Source: Branchiostoma floridae (Eukaryota > Chordata > Leptocardii > Amphioxiformes > Branchiostomatidae). From it: a stretch of DNA of 33,706 bases. Made by a program: the position numbers and the translations under genes. Below the pieces are notes generated by a model. That model worked only from the letters and a program-made list of their open reading frames with translations. It was not told the DNA's origin and did not search any database. Below are positions 1-9,852 of the stretch, one piece after another. Each line of letters starts with the position of its first letter. Positions within the stretch are counted from its first letter, which is position 1. The stretch covers positions 1-33,706 of the forward strand of contig NW_023365735.1 in the NCBI RefSeq assembly GCF_000003815.2, given 5' to 3'.

Positions 1-2077
1 GATCCTCTGCAGCTCATCCTCCAGCAGCAGCTGCAGACAGGTGCGGTCGGACCTCCGGTCGATTCTCTCGTTCAAGCTACGGATCACCCAGTAGCCAGCC
101 TGGGGAAGGAAAGAATAATCTCATAAACTGTCATTAATCATACAAATTAGCCCTTGCTTTGCCTAATTAATTAACTTTCAAGCCTGGTTCGAGCAGGAGC
201 TCGGCCAAAGTAAGTAAGTAAGGAAGTTATGTACATCACTTGGACTATCTACATTATGATCATGACAATCCATCAACTTTTTATTCTCTTTTAAAGTCTG
301 AGACAAAATCAGCTCCAGCGGTTGCAAAAAATGCCTCTTGAGGAACTACACGATTTATCCTCCCTCCCAAAAGCTACCTACCCCCTCAAAAATCATGACC
401 CTGGCATGGCCACAGATTAAGCAGTCTGTTTAATAGGTCTGTAATCTGTGATAGCCTTGTTAGAAAACTTTTTCAACTATGAATCCATTCATGTTTTTTT
501 TTCCAATAGCAATGAAATGCCTGAAAAGCTCTGTCCTGCCACTTGCTGTATGTTATGTAATCAAACACCATAGTCACTGGGCATCTGCTACTTAACCAGT
601 AACCACGGTTACATCAGTCTGATGCAGGTCATTGACCTTATTTGTTTGGAGAAGAAGAAAAAGAGCAAAAACTATATGTTTTCCTTCCATTTATACATCT
701 AAAAAAATTATAAAACCTGATTGTGTGATGTCTTACCAGTGTAAGGAAGTTGACTCGCACAAGAAGCGACCCTTTTTCTATGCTTTGTACTTGGACATGT
801 CGTTCCCTCTCCACTGCCCTGCGGATTGCCTCCTCTGTTTTTTGCTTGTTGTCCATGTAGAAAGCTGCCAGGGTTGTTACTGCTGTCGCCACACCTGTAA
901 CTAGACCTGCTCCCACCACGCCTGCAACTGACCCTGTAACCTAATGGGGGCAAGATGGTCTTGTGGTTAGGGTTAATGTTAATTTAATATATAAGGGTTC
1001 TGTTTGTTCGACATGGCGTTCGATCGGAATCGGTCCATTCTGGAGACAGCCCTATTTTCCACCTATGTATATATTTCCCCTCTCAACTCAGGTGAAAGCT
1101 CTGGTATGGGATGTCTGCAGATTTGACGTAAAGCTGGAGGCCCCTAGCCTTGTTGAGGAGAGCCTGGAATCCACCATACTTTTTGAGTATTACTTACTGC
1201 TAGGTTTGATGCACTCACATCNNNNNNNNNNNNNNNNNNNNNNNNNNNNNNNNNNNNNNNNNNNNNNNNNNNNNNNNNNNNNNNNNNNNNNNNNNNNNNN
1301 NNNNNNNNNNNNNNNNNNNNNGGCATTATTTAACTATCCCGGCTGCATGCATCAAACCTAGCAGTCTGGTCTTTAACAGCTTGCACAGTACTTACTTTGC
1401 AAAATTGTTGTGCTATACCACAGGCACTTTTAATTACTGGTACTGGTTATATGAAACAAATAAAACAAACAAACCATGCTGCCTATATAAGCAGCCCCAA
1501 GTGTGGCTCCAGCCACCATACCTCCTGCTGCAAGGGCTCGATCCTGGATCCTGATGGTCGCTCCACCAAAATAATCTAGTACTTGACCTACAGACATCTG
1601 CAGAGCTGGTGGCTGCCCAGCATTTGCAGGAGCTTGGTCAGTAGGTGGTTGAGGGGCTGGAGCCCCATACTCCTGTTGACCTGGTTGAGGGACCAGTGGT
1701 GCCTGCTGTTGATCTCCTGATTCCAGCGGTTGAGGGGCTGGAGCTCCCTGCCCCTCCTGACTTGGTTGAGGTGGCAGTGGTGCCTGCTGTTGTTCTACTG
1801 GTCCCGGCAGTTGAGGGGCTGGGTGAGGTGGCAGTGGTGCCTGCTGTTCGTCTTGGTCTGGAGCCTGGGCAATTTGTGGATCTGCTGGCACCAATGACGG
1901 TCCCTGCACCTGAGCACTTTCCTCGCCACGCCCCTGGCCCCCCTCCCCCACTGGTGGATGTTCCGCCCGCAACTGTTTTGGGCGTGTCGCCTCGCCTTGT
2001 TCCTGTGTTTCCGCACCTCGTTTCATCCTTTTCGCCTTTCCTGCTCCCTTGGCACTTGTTGATCCTTTATCAGCCAT
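1..2077 (-). CDS. Proline-rich membrane protein with possible TRADD-N-like region, 5' part
   Basis: Three phase-0 exons are visible: 1475-2077 (201 codons, start ATG at 2077), 737-940 (68 codons) and 1-99 (33 codons, open at the window edge). Donors are gtttgt (weak) and gtaaga; acceptors are cccccattag and ccttccccag. The first exon encodes a basic N-terminus, then a Pro/Gln-rich tract with repeats of the type QQAPLPP, then a glycine/alanine-rich hydrophobic stretch (AAGGMVAGATLGAAYIG). Exon 2 continues with a second hydrophobic stretch (VVGAGLVTGVATAVTTLAAF), a charged helix, and then VQSIEKGSLLVRVNFLTL. Exon 3 adds a helical segment ending LLLEDELQRI. The order charged helix, GSLLV-type strand, helix resembles TRADD-N-like regions seen in many amphioxus immune and death-domain proteins; this is inferred from memory of that family, and no search was run. 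The intron between exons 1 and 2 contains a 100-N gap, so another exon could be hidden there. Confidence 0.5.
100..736. other. Intron of the minus-strand gene
   Basis: No coding exon is recognised. At 180-215 there is a short piece with a B-box-like motif (ggttcgagcagg) followed by taag repeats, perhaps a tRNA-derived SINE fragment. The remainder is AT-rich without clear structure. Confidence 0.5.
1196..1365. repeat. Foldback element with assembly gap inside
   Basis: An 18-bp perfect inverted repeat (actgctaggtttgatgca at 1196-1213, its complement at 1348-1365) surrounds the 100-N gap at 1222-1321. It resembles a small MITE or foldback whose centre failed to assemble. Confidence 0.55.
1222..1321. 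other. Assembly gap (100 N)
   Basis: Exactly 100 unknown bases, a conventional placeholder, so the true length is unknown. It lies in an intron of the minus-strand gene. Confidence 0.99.
1645..1860 (-). repeat. In-frame Pro/Gln-rich coding repeats
   Basis: The first exon of the minus-strand gene contains several imperfect coding repeats of about 25-30 codons built on (Q)QQAPLxPQP followed by an APAPQP-like block. On the plus strand they read as repeated ggttgaggggctggagc and ggtggcagtggtgcctgctgtt blocks. They explain the long open frame on the opposite strand here, which is a shadow. Confidence 0.8.
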
Positions 2078-3624
2078 TTTGTGGAAGAAGTAGATGACCA
2101 GAATACCAGTTGATGGTAGTAGGAATCTGCAATAGGTCCTGTAGTATATACCGGGTAGTCAAAATGGCGTTGCAGGAAGTAAAGAATGAACCACCCTTTG
2201 ACCTTTGTGCATGAAGTAACTTCTGAGCAAGAGCATACAAAATAACCTTATTTTTAGTGTTTCATCTTTCCCAGTTGCCTTTTCTTACTAATCTTAGTTA
2301 AGTTTTTCTTATGTATTGACCACCGTGTGAATTTTTTTGTATAAAATATGTTTGCCCCAAACTAATGAATCTATTTAACCTCTAGAGCCTTAGAGCATTT
2401 CAATTCAAAGGGAAATCAAGGCCTCATGTACAAACAAAATACTGTCTAAACTGTACCTCAGTGGCTTAAAGAGCTTTGGTCACAATTTCTTTTGATATAC
2501 ATGTAACATGTTGTTATGTGTATTCATTTCATCTGTCATGGTCTAACAAAGACCCTCCCTGTTCCCTGCCTACGTAAGAAAACTTCACCTGACCTCACTT
2601 GCTCACCCAGGCATTCATTTTTTTGTTTGTACTATTGCATACCTGGCTGCCAAGGGGTGTATGCATAGCACACAAGGTCTGTACTGAACAGTACAATCTG
2701 CATATCCGGACAGGTTTATTTGATCCACTCACACCAGCTGCAGGAAGGACCCCTACTCTTTTCGATAAGTTTGGTGGGTTCCTTAAGTTCAAGGTGTGGT
2801 TCTCCCTGAACTTGGTGCAAATTTCCACCTGCATGTAGTGAATAAAGTGAGAAAAACCGTACCAAGTGCTTTCCCAAGGATTAGACGTCAGTGGTATGTC
2901 TGGGCTCTGGGTCAAACACCCTAGCCATTATGCCATGCAATACCACCTATTATGTCTTGTCACAGACTAGAACAGCTACCCTAGTAAGTCATGGATCACT
3001 GATTTGTTAAACAGTTCAGAGGCATCAAACATTGTACCTCCATGAAATATTTGGAGAAGTTTTTACATTCTATGCAAATGACTTTCACATTTACCTGCTT
3101 GTAATCCTTGGTGATGTTAACCTCACTTTCACATGTGACAAGTATGAAATTCCTATCTTTTAAATTTAACACTAAGGAATTAATCAATTAGCATTCTCTG
3201 TACTAGTTATGAGGCAAGCCACCAAAAGGCCCAGGATTGACCCTGACCTTCATCTTCATAAGACCTAGTAGACCGACATAGCAAATATCATAACAATTCA
3301 TTAATAGCTTCACACATTATTCTAACCACGAATATCCAGAATCACAAAAATGTGCACACACGAGCCGGCTTAGATTACTTAGTATTTTTCCCCATTTTGT
3401 GTATCGACCACCTATCTACCACATGTCTGCTGTGGCAATTGTCCTTTGAGTGGTCACTATAAACAGGTTTGACTGTTCCATGATACAGAGAGTAGTATAA
3501 ACTTTGCAAGACATATGAACTTAACTGTATATCCAACAACAAGTTAAAAGTCAAGCTTGCGAGTCCTATACCTTATAATATTAGTATAACACAGTAGCAA
3601 AGCTGTTTTTATACAGTTGATAAC
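2078..3624. other. Region between the minus-strand gene and the first recognised ZMPSTE24 exon
   Basis: This stretch should contain the promoter of the minus-strand gene and, on the plus strand, ZMPSTE24 intron or 5' sequence. I looked for the expected N-terminal protease exon (an Arg/Gln-rich segment after the first membrane helix) and did not find it. A short ATG frame of 16 codons at 2164 is not recognisable. A SINE-like piece lies at about 2780-2945. Confidence 0.5.
2780..2945 (-). repeat. tRNA-derived SINE-like fragment
   Basis: Read on the minus strand, a piece with an A-box-like motif (ggcataatggctagg) is followed by gtgtttgaccc (weak B-box), then gggaaagcacttgg and a ctcacttta segment. 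This order recalls amphioxus tRNA-related SINEs. It is decayed, so the assignment is tentative. Confidence 0.4.
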
Positions 3625-3962
3625 AGTTGTTGTGTTGTTTTTCCTTCTCAGATTCTGCAGTCAGTAATGTTTGTACAGTTGGGTATACTGTAACAGGCCT
3701 ACCCTGGGGCGTATACTCCACATTTACTGTTGTTGTGATGTTTTTCCTCCTCAGATTCTGCAGTCAGTAACATTTGTACTGTTGCATACTGTGTTTAGTA
3801 CTGTAGCAGGCCTACCCTGGGACGTATACTCTACATCTTAATGCTGTTGTTGTGATGTTTTTCCTCTACAGATTCTAATTCTGCAGTCAGTAATGTTTGT
3901 ACTGATGGGTACTGTGTTTAGTACTAAAACAGTAATAACATGTGGCTTATACTGTACATTTA
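3625..3962 (+). repeat. Three tandem acceptor-side copies of a ZMPSTE24 exon
   Basis: Three imperfect copies (about 3625-3726, 3727-3843 and 3844-3962) of the intron end plus the first 85-90 bases of the exon that begins at 3988. Each starts with a cTgttgttgtgat-type tract, keeps an AG acceptor (3650-3651, 3753-3754, 3870-3871) and continues into attctgcagtcagta. None contains the exon's 3' end or 5' splice site. Copy 1 has a small deletion and an early stop. Copy 2 reads [15 protein letters not shown], stays open for 28 codons and then stops. Copy 3 is open but diverged. Confidence 0.92.
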
Positions 3963-3987
3963 CTGTTGTTGTGATATTTTTCCTCAG

Positions 3988-6900
3988 ATTCTGCAGTCAG
4001 TAACATTTGTACTGTTAGGTACTGTGTTTAGTACTGTAACAGGACTACCCTGGGGTTTATACTCTACATTTGTCATAGAGGACAGACATGGCTTCAACAA
4101 ACAGGTGAGGCATTGTCTCTTAGCTCATCTCTTTGTTATATTTCCCTAAAATAACTGTTATACATGTAATAAAAAGGTAAAGGTAGCTCTATCAATCAAG
4201 AATCAATCAAGAAGATAAGCCGGCAGAGGAGTTTCATTGGCCGTGGGTACCGGCTCATCTATCCTCGCCTCTCGATCCTTTTTTTTTTTCTTTTCTTTTT
4301 TCTTTCTTCTTTGCTTTTTTTTTTTTTTCTTTTTTTCTTTTTTTTTTTTTTTTTTTTTTTTTTTCCTTTCNNNNNNNNNNNNNNNNNNNNNNNNNNNNNN
4401 NNNNNNNNNNNNNNNNNNNNNNNNNNNNNNNNNNNNNNNNNNNNNNNNNNNNNNNNNNNNNNNNNNNNNNCTGTGGCCGTGGCCATGGCCAATGAAACTC
4501 CTCTGCCGGCTTAATTTCTTCCCAAACTTATGATACTATCTTTTGTCACCGCAAGATCTGGAGATTATAGCTCCATAGCATTTCTGACCCACAGGGGTAG
4601 TGGGATGTTATCCAAGGTATTTGAAGGTGGAGTAAATATGATCAAACCTGCTTTTCTCCAGACCAGGCCTTAAGTTAATACTTAAACTTCTTTGTGTCTG
4701 TTCTGATCAACCCTGCTTTTCTCCTAAACTTTTTTATGGACTTGTGTGAAATGTGTCTGATCAACCCTGCATTCTCCCCACCAGACCCTTGGGTTCTACT
4801 TTAAGGACCTTGCTAAGAAGTTTGTGGTGACCCAGCTGATCTCGTTGCCCGTGGCAGCAGGTCTGCTCTACATCATCAAGGCTGGAGGAGACTACTTCTT
4901 CATCTACGCCTGGCTATTCACCTTCGTCGTTACCATGGTGAGTGGAGCACCTTTTTCCTGCATCTACTGCAGAATGAGACTCCTTATGTCAGTCACTATA
5001 TAGAGTCATGCCAGGACTCACAAGGGTGACTGAATTGAACCCCATTTAGGACTTTGGCTTCACAAACATCTTGCACAAACAAACACTAGAAACTTCTTCA
5101 ATAATGAAAGCTTAAAACTTTTTTCAATGACTTCCTCTATAATCTTATGGGAGTAATGGGAGGAACATCTCTTCCCTAAAGCTGTATTGTATTCAACTAC
5201 ATCTTAAGTACAGATTAAGTAGTAGCAAGAATAGATAAAGGGTGCCAAGAGGAATGAAGAAATAATCACAAATCCTGTGCTAGATTTGTAAACAATCAAC
5301 TAACTCATAAATGTTATTAATCATGATTAATAACATTTATGAGTTAGTTGATTGTTTACTCTTTCATATCCAGAAACAAACATCAAAAGGGAAATGTCCT
5401 GCATTTGCTACGTGATATCAACATTGTAATGTATAAAGAAGATCTCTTGACAACAATGAAAAATGTCATCCTTTTGTAACTTTAGAAAAACCTTACATTT
5501 TGTTCACATCAGGGCCTGATCTTCATCTACGCAGACTACATTGCTCCGCTGTTCGATCGCTTCACGCCCCTCCCCGATGGAGACCTCCGGACACAGATTG
5601 AGACACTGGCAGCTAGCATCGACTTTCCTCTGTACAAAATCTTTGTCGTAGAAGGTATTGCTATCACTATTTCATTTGACAGCACTTACTATTTATTTAT
5701 TTATTTATCTATTTATAAGGATTCTCCATATACAATGGCAATTGAGGGTATGGCGGAACAGGTGTGAAAGGACACCTTTTCAAAGCCGCCATACACACAT
5801 GTTTGCACATGTCACAGCGGGGTTATACCGCCCATTACGGGGTGACATACCTTTTGCTGGCTAATTACAAGACGGGGATGCGCCAGGTCTCCTGTCTGGG
5901 TGGATGATGTAAATCACTGTGTGGCTGATATGGTATGGAGATTCGCCAGGCCTCCATCCGGGTGATTTGAAGTGAATCACCAACTCCAGACAGAAGGGTA
6001 TCCCCTGAATAGATATTTGACTTGATAACTGTACACTTGTTACTCTGGAACGGAGGGTAACCTCTGGCAGAGTACTATAATTGTAGTTGGGTGATGTGAC
6101 AACTGTTTGCAGCTATATCTATATGTTCCCTTTACTAATTTAACCTTCACAAATATCTAGATGTAACAGTCACACAAAATTAGGTGCACAGTGCCAATTT
6201 TCATGTAGAAAAGTGCATATTCAGCAAGCGATGCTTAATTATGTAAATGCAGACACTCTACGTTTTTATGCCAAAAATTTTGGAAATGATCAGACATTTC
6301 AGATAGCATCCCGTCTTTTTCAGTGACACTTTACGTTTTACCCGCAATACTTCAAAGTATGACTATGACTGACTGACTGACTTCAAAGCCTTGAATATTA
6401 CATCCTATTCCTCCACAGGTTCGAAGCGATCCTCCCATAGCAATGCCTACTTCTTCGGCTTCTACAAGAACAAGAGGATCGTCCTGTTCGACACGCTGCT
6501 GGAGGAGAACCCTGTAAATAAGGAGGCTGCAGCTGGGGAGGCTGCCGGGGAAGGGTCATCTGAGGACAGCTCGGACACGGCCAGCGAACCTGAACAGAAG
6601 GTGGGTTTTTAGTTTGTTTTGATGCAGGTATCTGCGTAACTGCTTCCTCATAAAGAGAAATAAAAGAAACTTAATAGGTTTGTTGGTTACCTTTTCTGAG
6701 GTTTGATGTTTATTGTTGGGGGAAGTGCTGATTCACGATTTTCAACATATCACAGCTAGGTTTTTATGCTAGGAAGATTCTTATGCTGAAAGAACATACT
6801 ACAAGCAGCCGAAAATACAATCTTTTGGCATAAGAACCACCAGCCCTGCTGTAGTGATTGCACAAAAGCTGTGTGGCCCAGAGGCTACTGAATGGAGATG

Positions 6901-9490
6901 GAAACAGCCCTATGCACTATCTACATGTAGTATGGGAAAGACTTTGATATAGAAGTTGTGTGTTTATTTTACTTAACCAGGGAGAGGGAGATGCTAAGGA
7001 GGAGGGGGAGAAGAAGAAGAAGATCGGCTGCAGCAATGAGGAGATTCTGGCCGTGTTGGGCCACGAGCTGGGTCACTGGAAACTGGGCCATAATCTCAAG
7101 AACATCATCATCAGTCAGGTAGGTCAAAGGTCACAGCCTCGAACTAGTATGTGGCAGGGACACATCCTACGTCATCTCGGACTGCTTCTACCTCTTGGTA
7201 GGGTTGTAATTACTGACACTAGTCCAGACTGCAATTTCTACTAGTTAAATCTCAGAGTCTCTTCAGACATCTTGAGAGGTCTAATCTCCCACTCGGTCCC
7301 TCTACTATGCTTGCGTGTTACAGTTTTAACATTCTAGTCTATGCTGATTAACACCACATGTTACAGGGAGTACAAAACATAAAAAAATTATCCAGTTGCT
7401 TGAGCAATGTTTGTATTAAAGAGATGTTGTAGACTAAAATAAAACTACAGAGTTAGAAGGTATCAAAGGTATATTGTTCAAACTTGCAGCATGTAAAATT
7501 AATGCTGTATTTTGGGGGGTATTTCTCTGTTGAGCAATAGACCAGTAGACCCCTTTCCAAACTCTGGTGCATTTGGCAAAACAAAGGGTCTCCACTTAAA
7601 CAATGTTATAAAATCTACATTAAAAAAATTACCACTGATCCAAATGCACCGGAGTATGAAAAGGGGTCTATTTTGTTACTTTAACCAAAGGGTTTTAATT
7701 TTTTTCCAGGTGAACACATTCCTGTGTTTCTTCCTGTTTGCCCTGCTGAGTAACTGGAAGGAGCTGTACGCGGCGTTCGGCTTCCCCGACTCCCAGCCGG
7801 CTCTCATCGGTCTACTCATCATCTTCCAGTTCATCTTCTCCCCGTATAATGAGGTGAGATTATTTAAATATTTACTGTAAGGAAATCAAACTGATTTGAC
7901 ATAAAAAGGGTAAGATCAGGACTGTCTCCAGCTTATTATTTTCCGTCAAACCCATTGTTTGGGAGCCCATGTTGTTGATTTTTTCCCAGTAAAACATTTC
8001 ATTTTAAGCTCATGAAAGTACATTTTCAACCGATTCATGTAATTTTTGGGACGGATGGGGTAAAATTATTTTCCGTCCCAACAAGCAAATTTCTGTCCCT
8101 GGACGGAAGGACGGGTCCTGGAGACAGCCCTGGGTAAGATTTAGAATCTTTTGAGTGGCGTCCGCCATTCTTTGTCAACTCTTATCATCACGTATCCTAG
8201 GGGTGGTCACGTGACATGAGGGTGTTATAGATTAGGGGAAGACGATGGCTGCCTTGGTTACGATTTAAGGATAGGGAGCAGGATTTAATATGCTCTCCCT
8301 GTCAAAGACCCTGGAGGGACAGTGCGAGAGTGTGACAGCAAAAGAGAGAGAGCGTGCGAGATGGAGTTCTGATGAGAGAGCATGTAAGAGAAAAAGGGTT
8401 TAGATAAGAGAGTGAGCTCCATGGCCCATGAGGGAGAAAGTGTGAAAGAGAGACTTCAGATAAGAGCTAGAGAGAGAGAGAGAGAGTGAGAGAGTGTTGC
8501 TAAGGCAAACAAGTAGTCAGAAGCACATTTGAGTTGCAAGCACAGTTTTTTTTGCATTGCCGCACCAGCGGCAATGCCTTATGCCAGCTTTCTTCCATGG
8601 TTGGATCAATGGACGGACCTTTTAACCCAGCCCTTCCAAAGCCCCTTCCAAAGGCCCTTCTTTTTGCTGGAAGGTGACAGTTCAAAATTAGTTATGACCA
8701 TTCGATACAATGACCATACTCATATGTAGTTGACCCCTAAGGGTACACAAACATTAGGGAGGCAAGCCAATCCACTGGACCACGCTCGCTCGCGGCTAAT
8801 CGCTCGCTCGCTCACTCGCGGCTAATCGCGGCCGAGTTTCATGGCTTAGTTAAACAATGGTACATTCCAGGCGAGTATTAAAATGCTCTTCTAGACGCAT
8901 GTTACTGTATGTGGTCCAGCGTAATAAATCTACGCTTTAACTCACCATGTTTATATAAAGATATATCACAAATTGCATCAGAAGGAACTTATTTTGTAAT
9001 GAAAAATAATGCATATTCATTGTGGGTCAAAAAGTTTTACAAAACCTGTTTAATGTGCCAATAATTCATGTGACATAAATTATGATAATGAGGTAAATTT
9101 CCAATATCCCCTTTTGCTGCATTTCCTACTGAAGAAGCTAGGTGTCGCTCTCAGCAGTTCAGTCATAAAATACGCGGTAATGCACAGCTTTTCTTAAAAG
9201 ATTTCTTGTTTTGCCTTCTGGGGTTGAGTTCCCCTTTAAACGTTCGTTCCTGTTTCTCCCAGCTGCTATCCTTCCTGATGACTGTCCTGAGCCGCAGGTT
9301 TGAGTTCCAGGCCGACACCTTCGCCCTGGGTCTGAACAAGGGAGCCGACCTGTGCACCGCGCTCATCAAACTCAACAAGGACAACCTGGGGTTCCCGGTG
9401 CACGACTGGTTATATGCCGCCTGGCACTACTCTCACCCTGGCCTCCTGGAGAGACTACGGGCGCTGGACTATAAACAGAAGGAGCAGTAA
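3988..9490 (+). CDS. ZMPSTE24: CAAX prenyl protease 1 homologue, C-terminal exons
   Basis: A multi-pass ER/inner nuclear membrane zinc metalloprotease that removes the -aaX tripeptide from farnesylated proteins and, in vertebrates, cleaves prelamin A. Seven exons join in frame: 3988-4104, 4785-4937, 5513-5654, 6419-6600, 6981-7118, 7710-7853 and 9263-9490 (stop TAA), giving 367 residues. All junctions are GT-AG; only the 5654/6419 intron splits a codon. HELGH (7062-7076) provides two histidine ligands and the catalytic glutamate. The third ligand glutamate lies in RRFEFQAD (codon 9302-9304), 80 residues after the first histidine, the same spacing as human H335 to E415. Other family blocks are [39 protein letters not shown] and WHYSHP. 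The acidic, Lys-rich loop before HELGH spans an exon junction. Relative to the 475-residue human protein about 110-120 N-terminal residues are missing; their exons were not found. Confidence 0.97.
4216..4513. repeat. Foldback element around a polypyrimidine tract
   Basis: A 27-bp perfect inverted repeat at 4216-4242 and 4487-4513 (core gccggcagaggagtttcatt) encloses about 90 bases of almost pure T/C and a 100-N gap. The structure is a MITE-like foldback in a ZMPSTE24 intron. The open frames through the T tract are meaningless. Confidence 0.8.
4371..4470. other. Assembly gap (100 N)
   Basis: A 100-base placeholder directly after a long T-rich tract, a typical place for sequencing to stop. Confidence 0.99.
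4637..4784 (+). repeat. Triplicated acceptor tract before a ZMPSTE24 exon
   Basis: The segment tgatcaaccctgcttttctcc occurs at about 4639, 4703 and 4759 in slightly different forms, the last being the true 3' splice region of the exon at 4785. The first copy also carries an AG followed by acc, as in the real exon start. The copies are spaced about 56-64 bp apart. Confidence 0.7.
5288..5359. repeat. 72-bp perfect palindrome
   Basis: Two 36-base arms with no spacer; the arm begins gtaaacaatcaactaactca and the centre is ttaatca|tgattaa. There are no mismatches. It lies in the ZMPSTE24 intron 4938-5512. No flanking transposon ends were recognised. Confidence 0.97.
5680..6005. repeat. Probable retroposon 3' tail fragment in a ZMPSTE24 intron
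   Basis: A (TTTA)n-type microsatellite at 5689-5717 adjoins a GC-richer stretch containing ggcggaacaggtgtgaaaggac and two related segments (cgccaggtctcctgtctgggtggatgatgtaaatcac / cgccaggcctccatccgggtgatttgaagtgaatcac, here only described). The microsatellite at one end and internal repeats suggest a decayed retroposon in minus orientation. The family is not identified. Confidence 0.4.
7062..7076 (+). other. Zinc-binding HELGH motif of ZMPSTE24
   Basis: Codons CAC GAG CTG GGT CAC encode HExxH, the gluzincin-type active site. Flanking residues (AVLG before, WKLGH after) match the M48A family. The motif is intact, so catalytic loss is not suggested. Confidence 0.97.
7546..7670. mobile_element. 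Small MITE
   Basis: Inverted repeats of 31 bp (7546-7576 and 7640-7670) with three mismatches, ends tagacccctt...aaggggtcta, 63-bp centre. It lies in the ZMPSTE24 intron 7119-7709. No transposase and no clear target duplication. Confidence 0.7.
7917..8132. mobile_element. hAT-type MITE with 8-bp target duplication
   Basis: The ends are CAGGACTGTCTCCAG (left) and CTGGAGACAGCCCTG (right), near-perfect inverted repeats. Both sides carry the 8-bp direct repeat ggtaagat (7909-7916 and 8133-8140). The CAGGG-type terminus plus an 8-bp duplication is diagnostic of hAT elements. The 216-bp body contains several ttttccgtc/gacggaa motifs and no coding sequence. It lies in the last ZMPSTE24 intron. Confidence 0.9.
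8152..8182. repeat. Short dispersed repeat, also at 22030
   Basis: The segment ccattctttgtcaactct and its surroundings recur at 22030-22062 in the MTF1 intron. Copies are too short to classify. Confidence 0.5.
8300..8500. repeat. GA-rich low-complexity tract
   Basis: Purine-rich gagaga-type sequence, with a pure (ga)n run near 8470-8486. It is followed at 8784-8835 by a short cgctcgctcgcggctaat repeat. The rest of this intron (to 9262) shows nothing recognisable. Confidence 0.7.
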
Positions 9491-9514
9491 TGCGAGCATT
9501 CTCAGGGCACTGGT

Positions 9515-9844
9515 TAGGGGTGGGTACCGGTATGATGCACCAGTACAAAAACATATTTTGTTGTTGGACCGGTCTGAAAAAACTCTTTGGACCAGATTTG
9601 GACCGGGTAGAAAATGACCAGATTACAGTATGTCGGCAGGGGTTTACATGTTTTGGCGCTTACTGGTTCAAGAAAATATCAAGTTTCCACATTCAAACTT
9701 ACCAAATTGGACCAATGTTTGAATCCCTCATTCACAAGTTTTCACAATCAGGTCCAGGTTCAGGTTCAGCTCCAGATCGGGACCTGAACCTCTGGACTTG
9801 AACCGAACCCGTACCTGAATTGTCTGTGCTGCTACCCATCCCTA
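9515..9844. mobile_element. hAT-like TAGGGGTGGG element
   Basis: Ends taggggtgggtaccgg and ctacccatcccta form an inverted repeat. The 8-bp flanks gcactggt (9507-9514) and gcaatgat (9845-9852) agree at six of eight positions, consistent with an aged hAT target duplication. It starts 24 bases after the ZMPSTE24 stop, so it probably lies in the 3' UTR. Related sequence with ggtccaggt/acctgaacc repeats recurs at about 32180-32500 and 33045-33120. Confidence 0.65.
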
Positions 9845-9852
9845 GCAATGAT

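Noticed and set aside
963-1361. Plus-strand frame VKALVWDVCRFDVKLEAP after a good acceptor-like tract
   Set aside because: It runs into the N gap, matches no expected ZMPSTE24 segment and lies in an intron of the opposite gene.
2595-2915. 106-codon minus-strand frame
   Set aside because: Overlaps a SINE-like segment, has no recognisable domain and no support from splicing.
4237-4533. Phe-rich frame
   Set aside because: Translation of a T-rich tract and an N gap.
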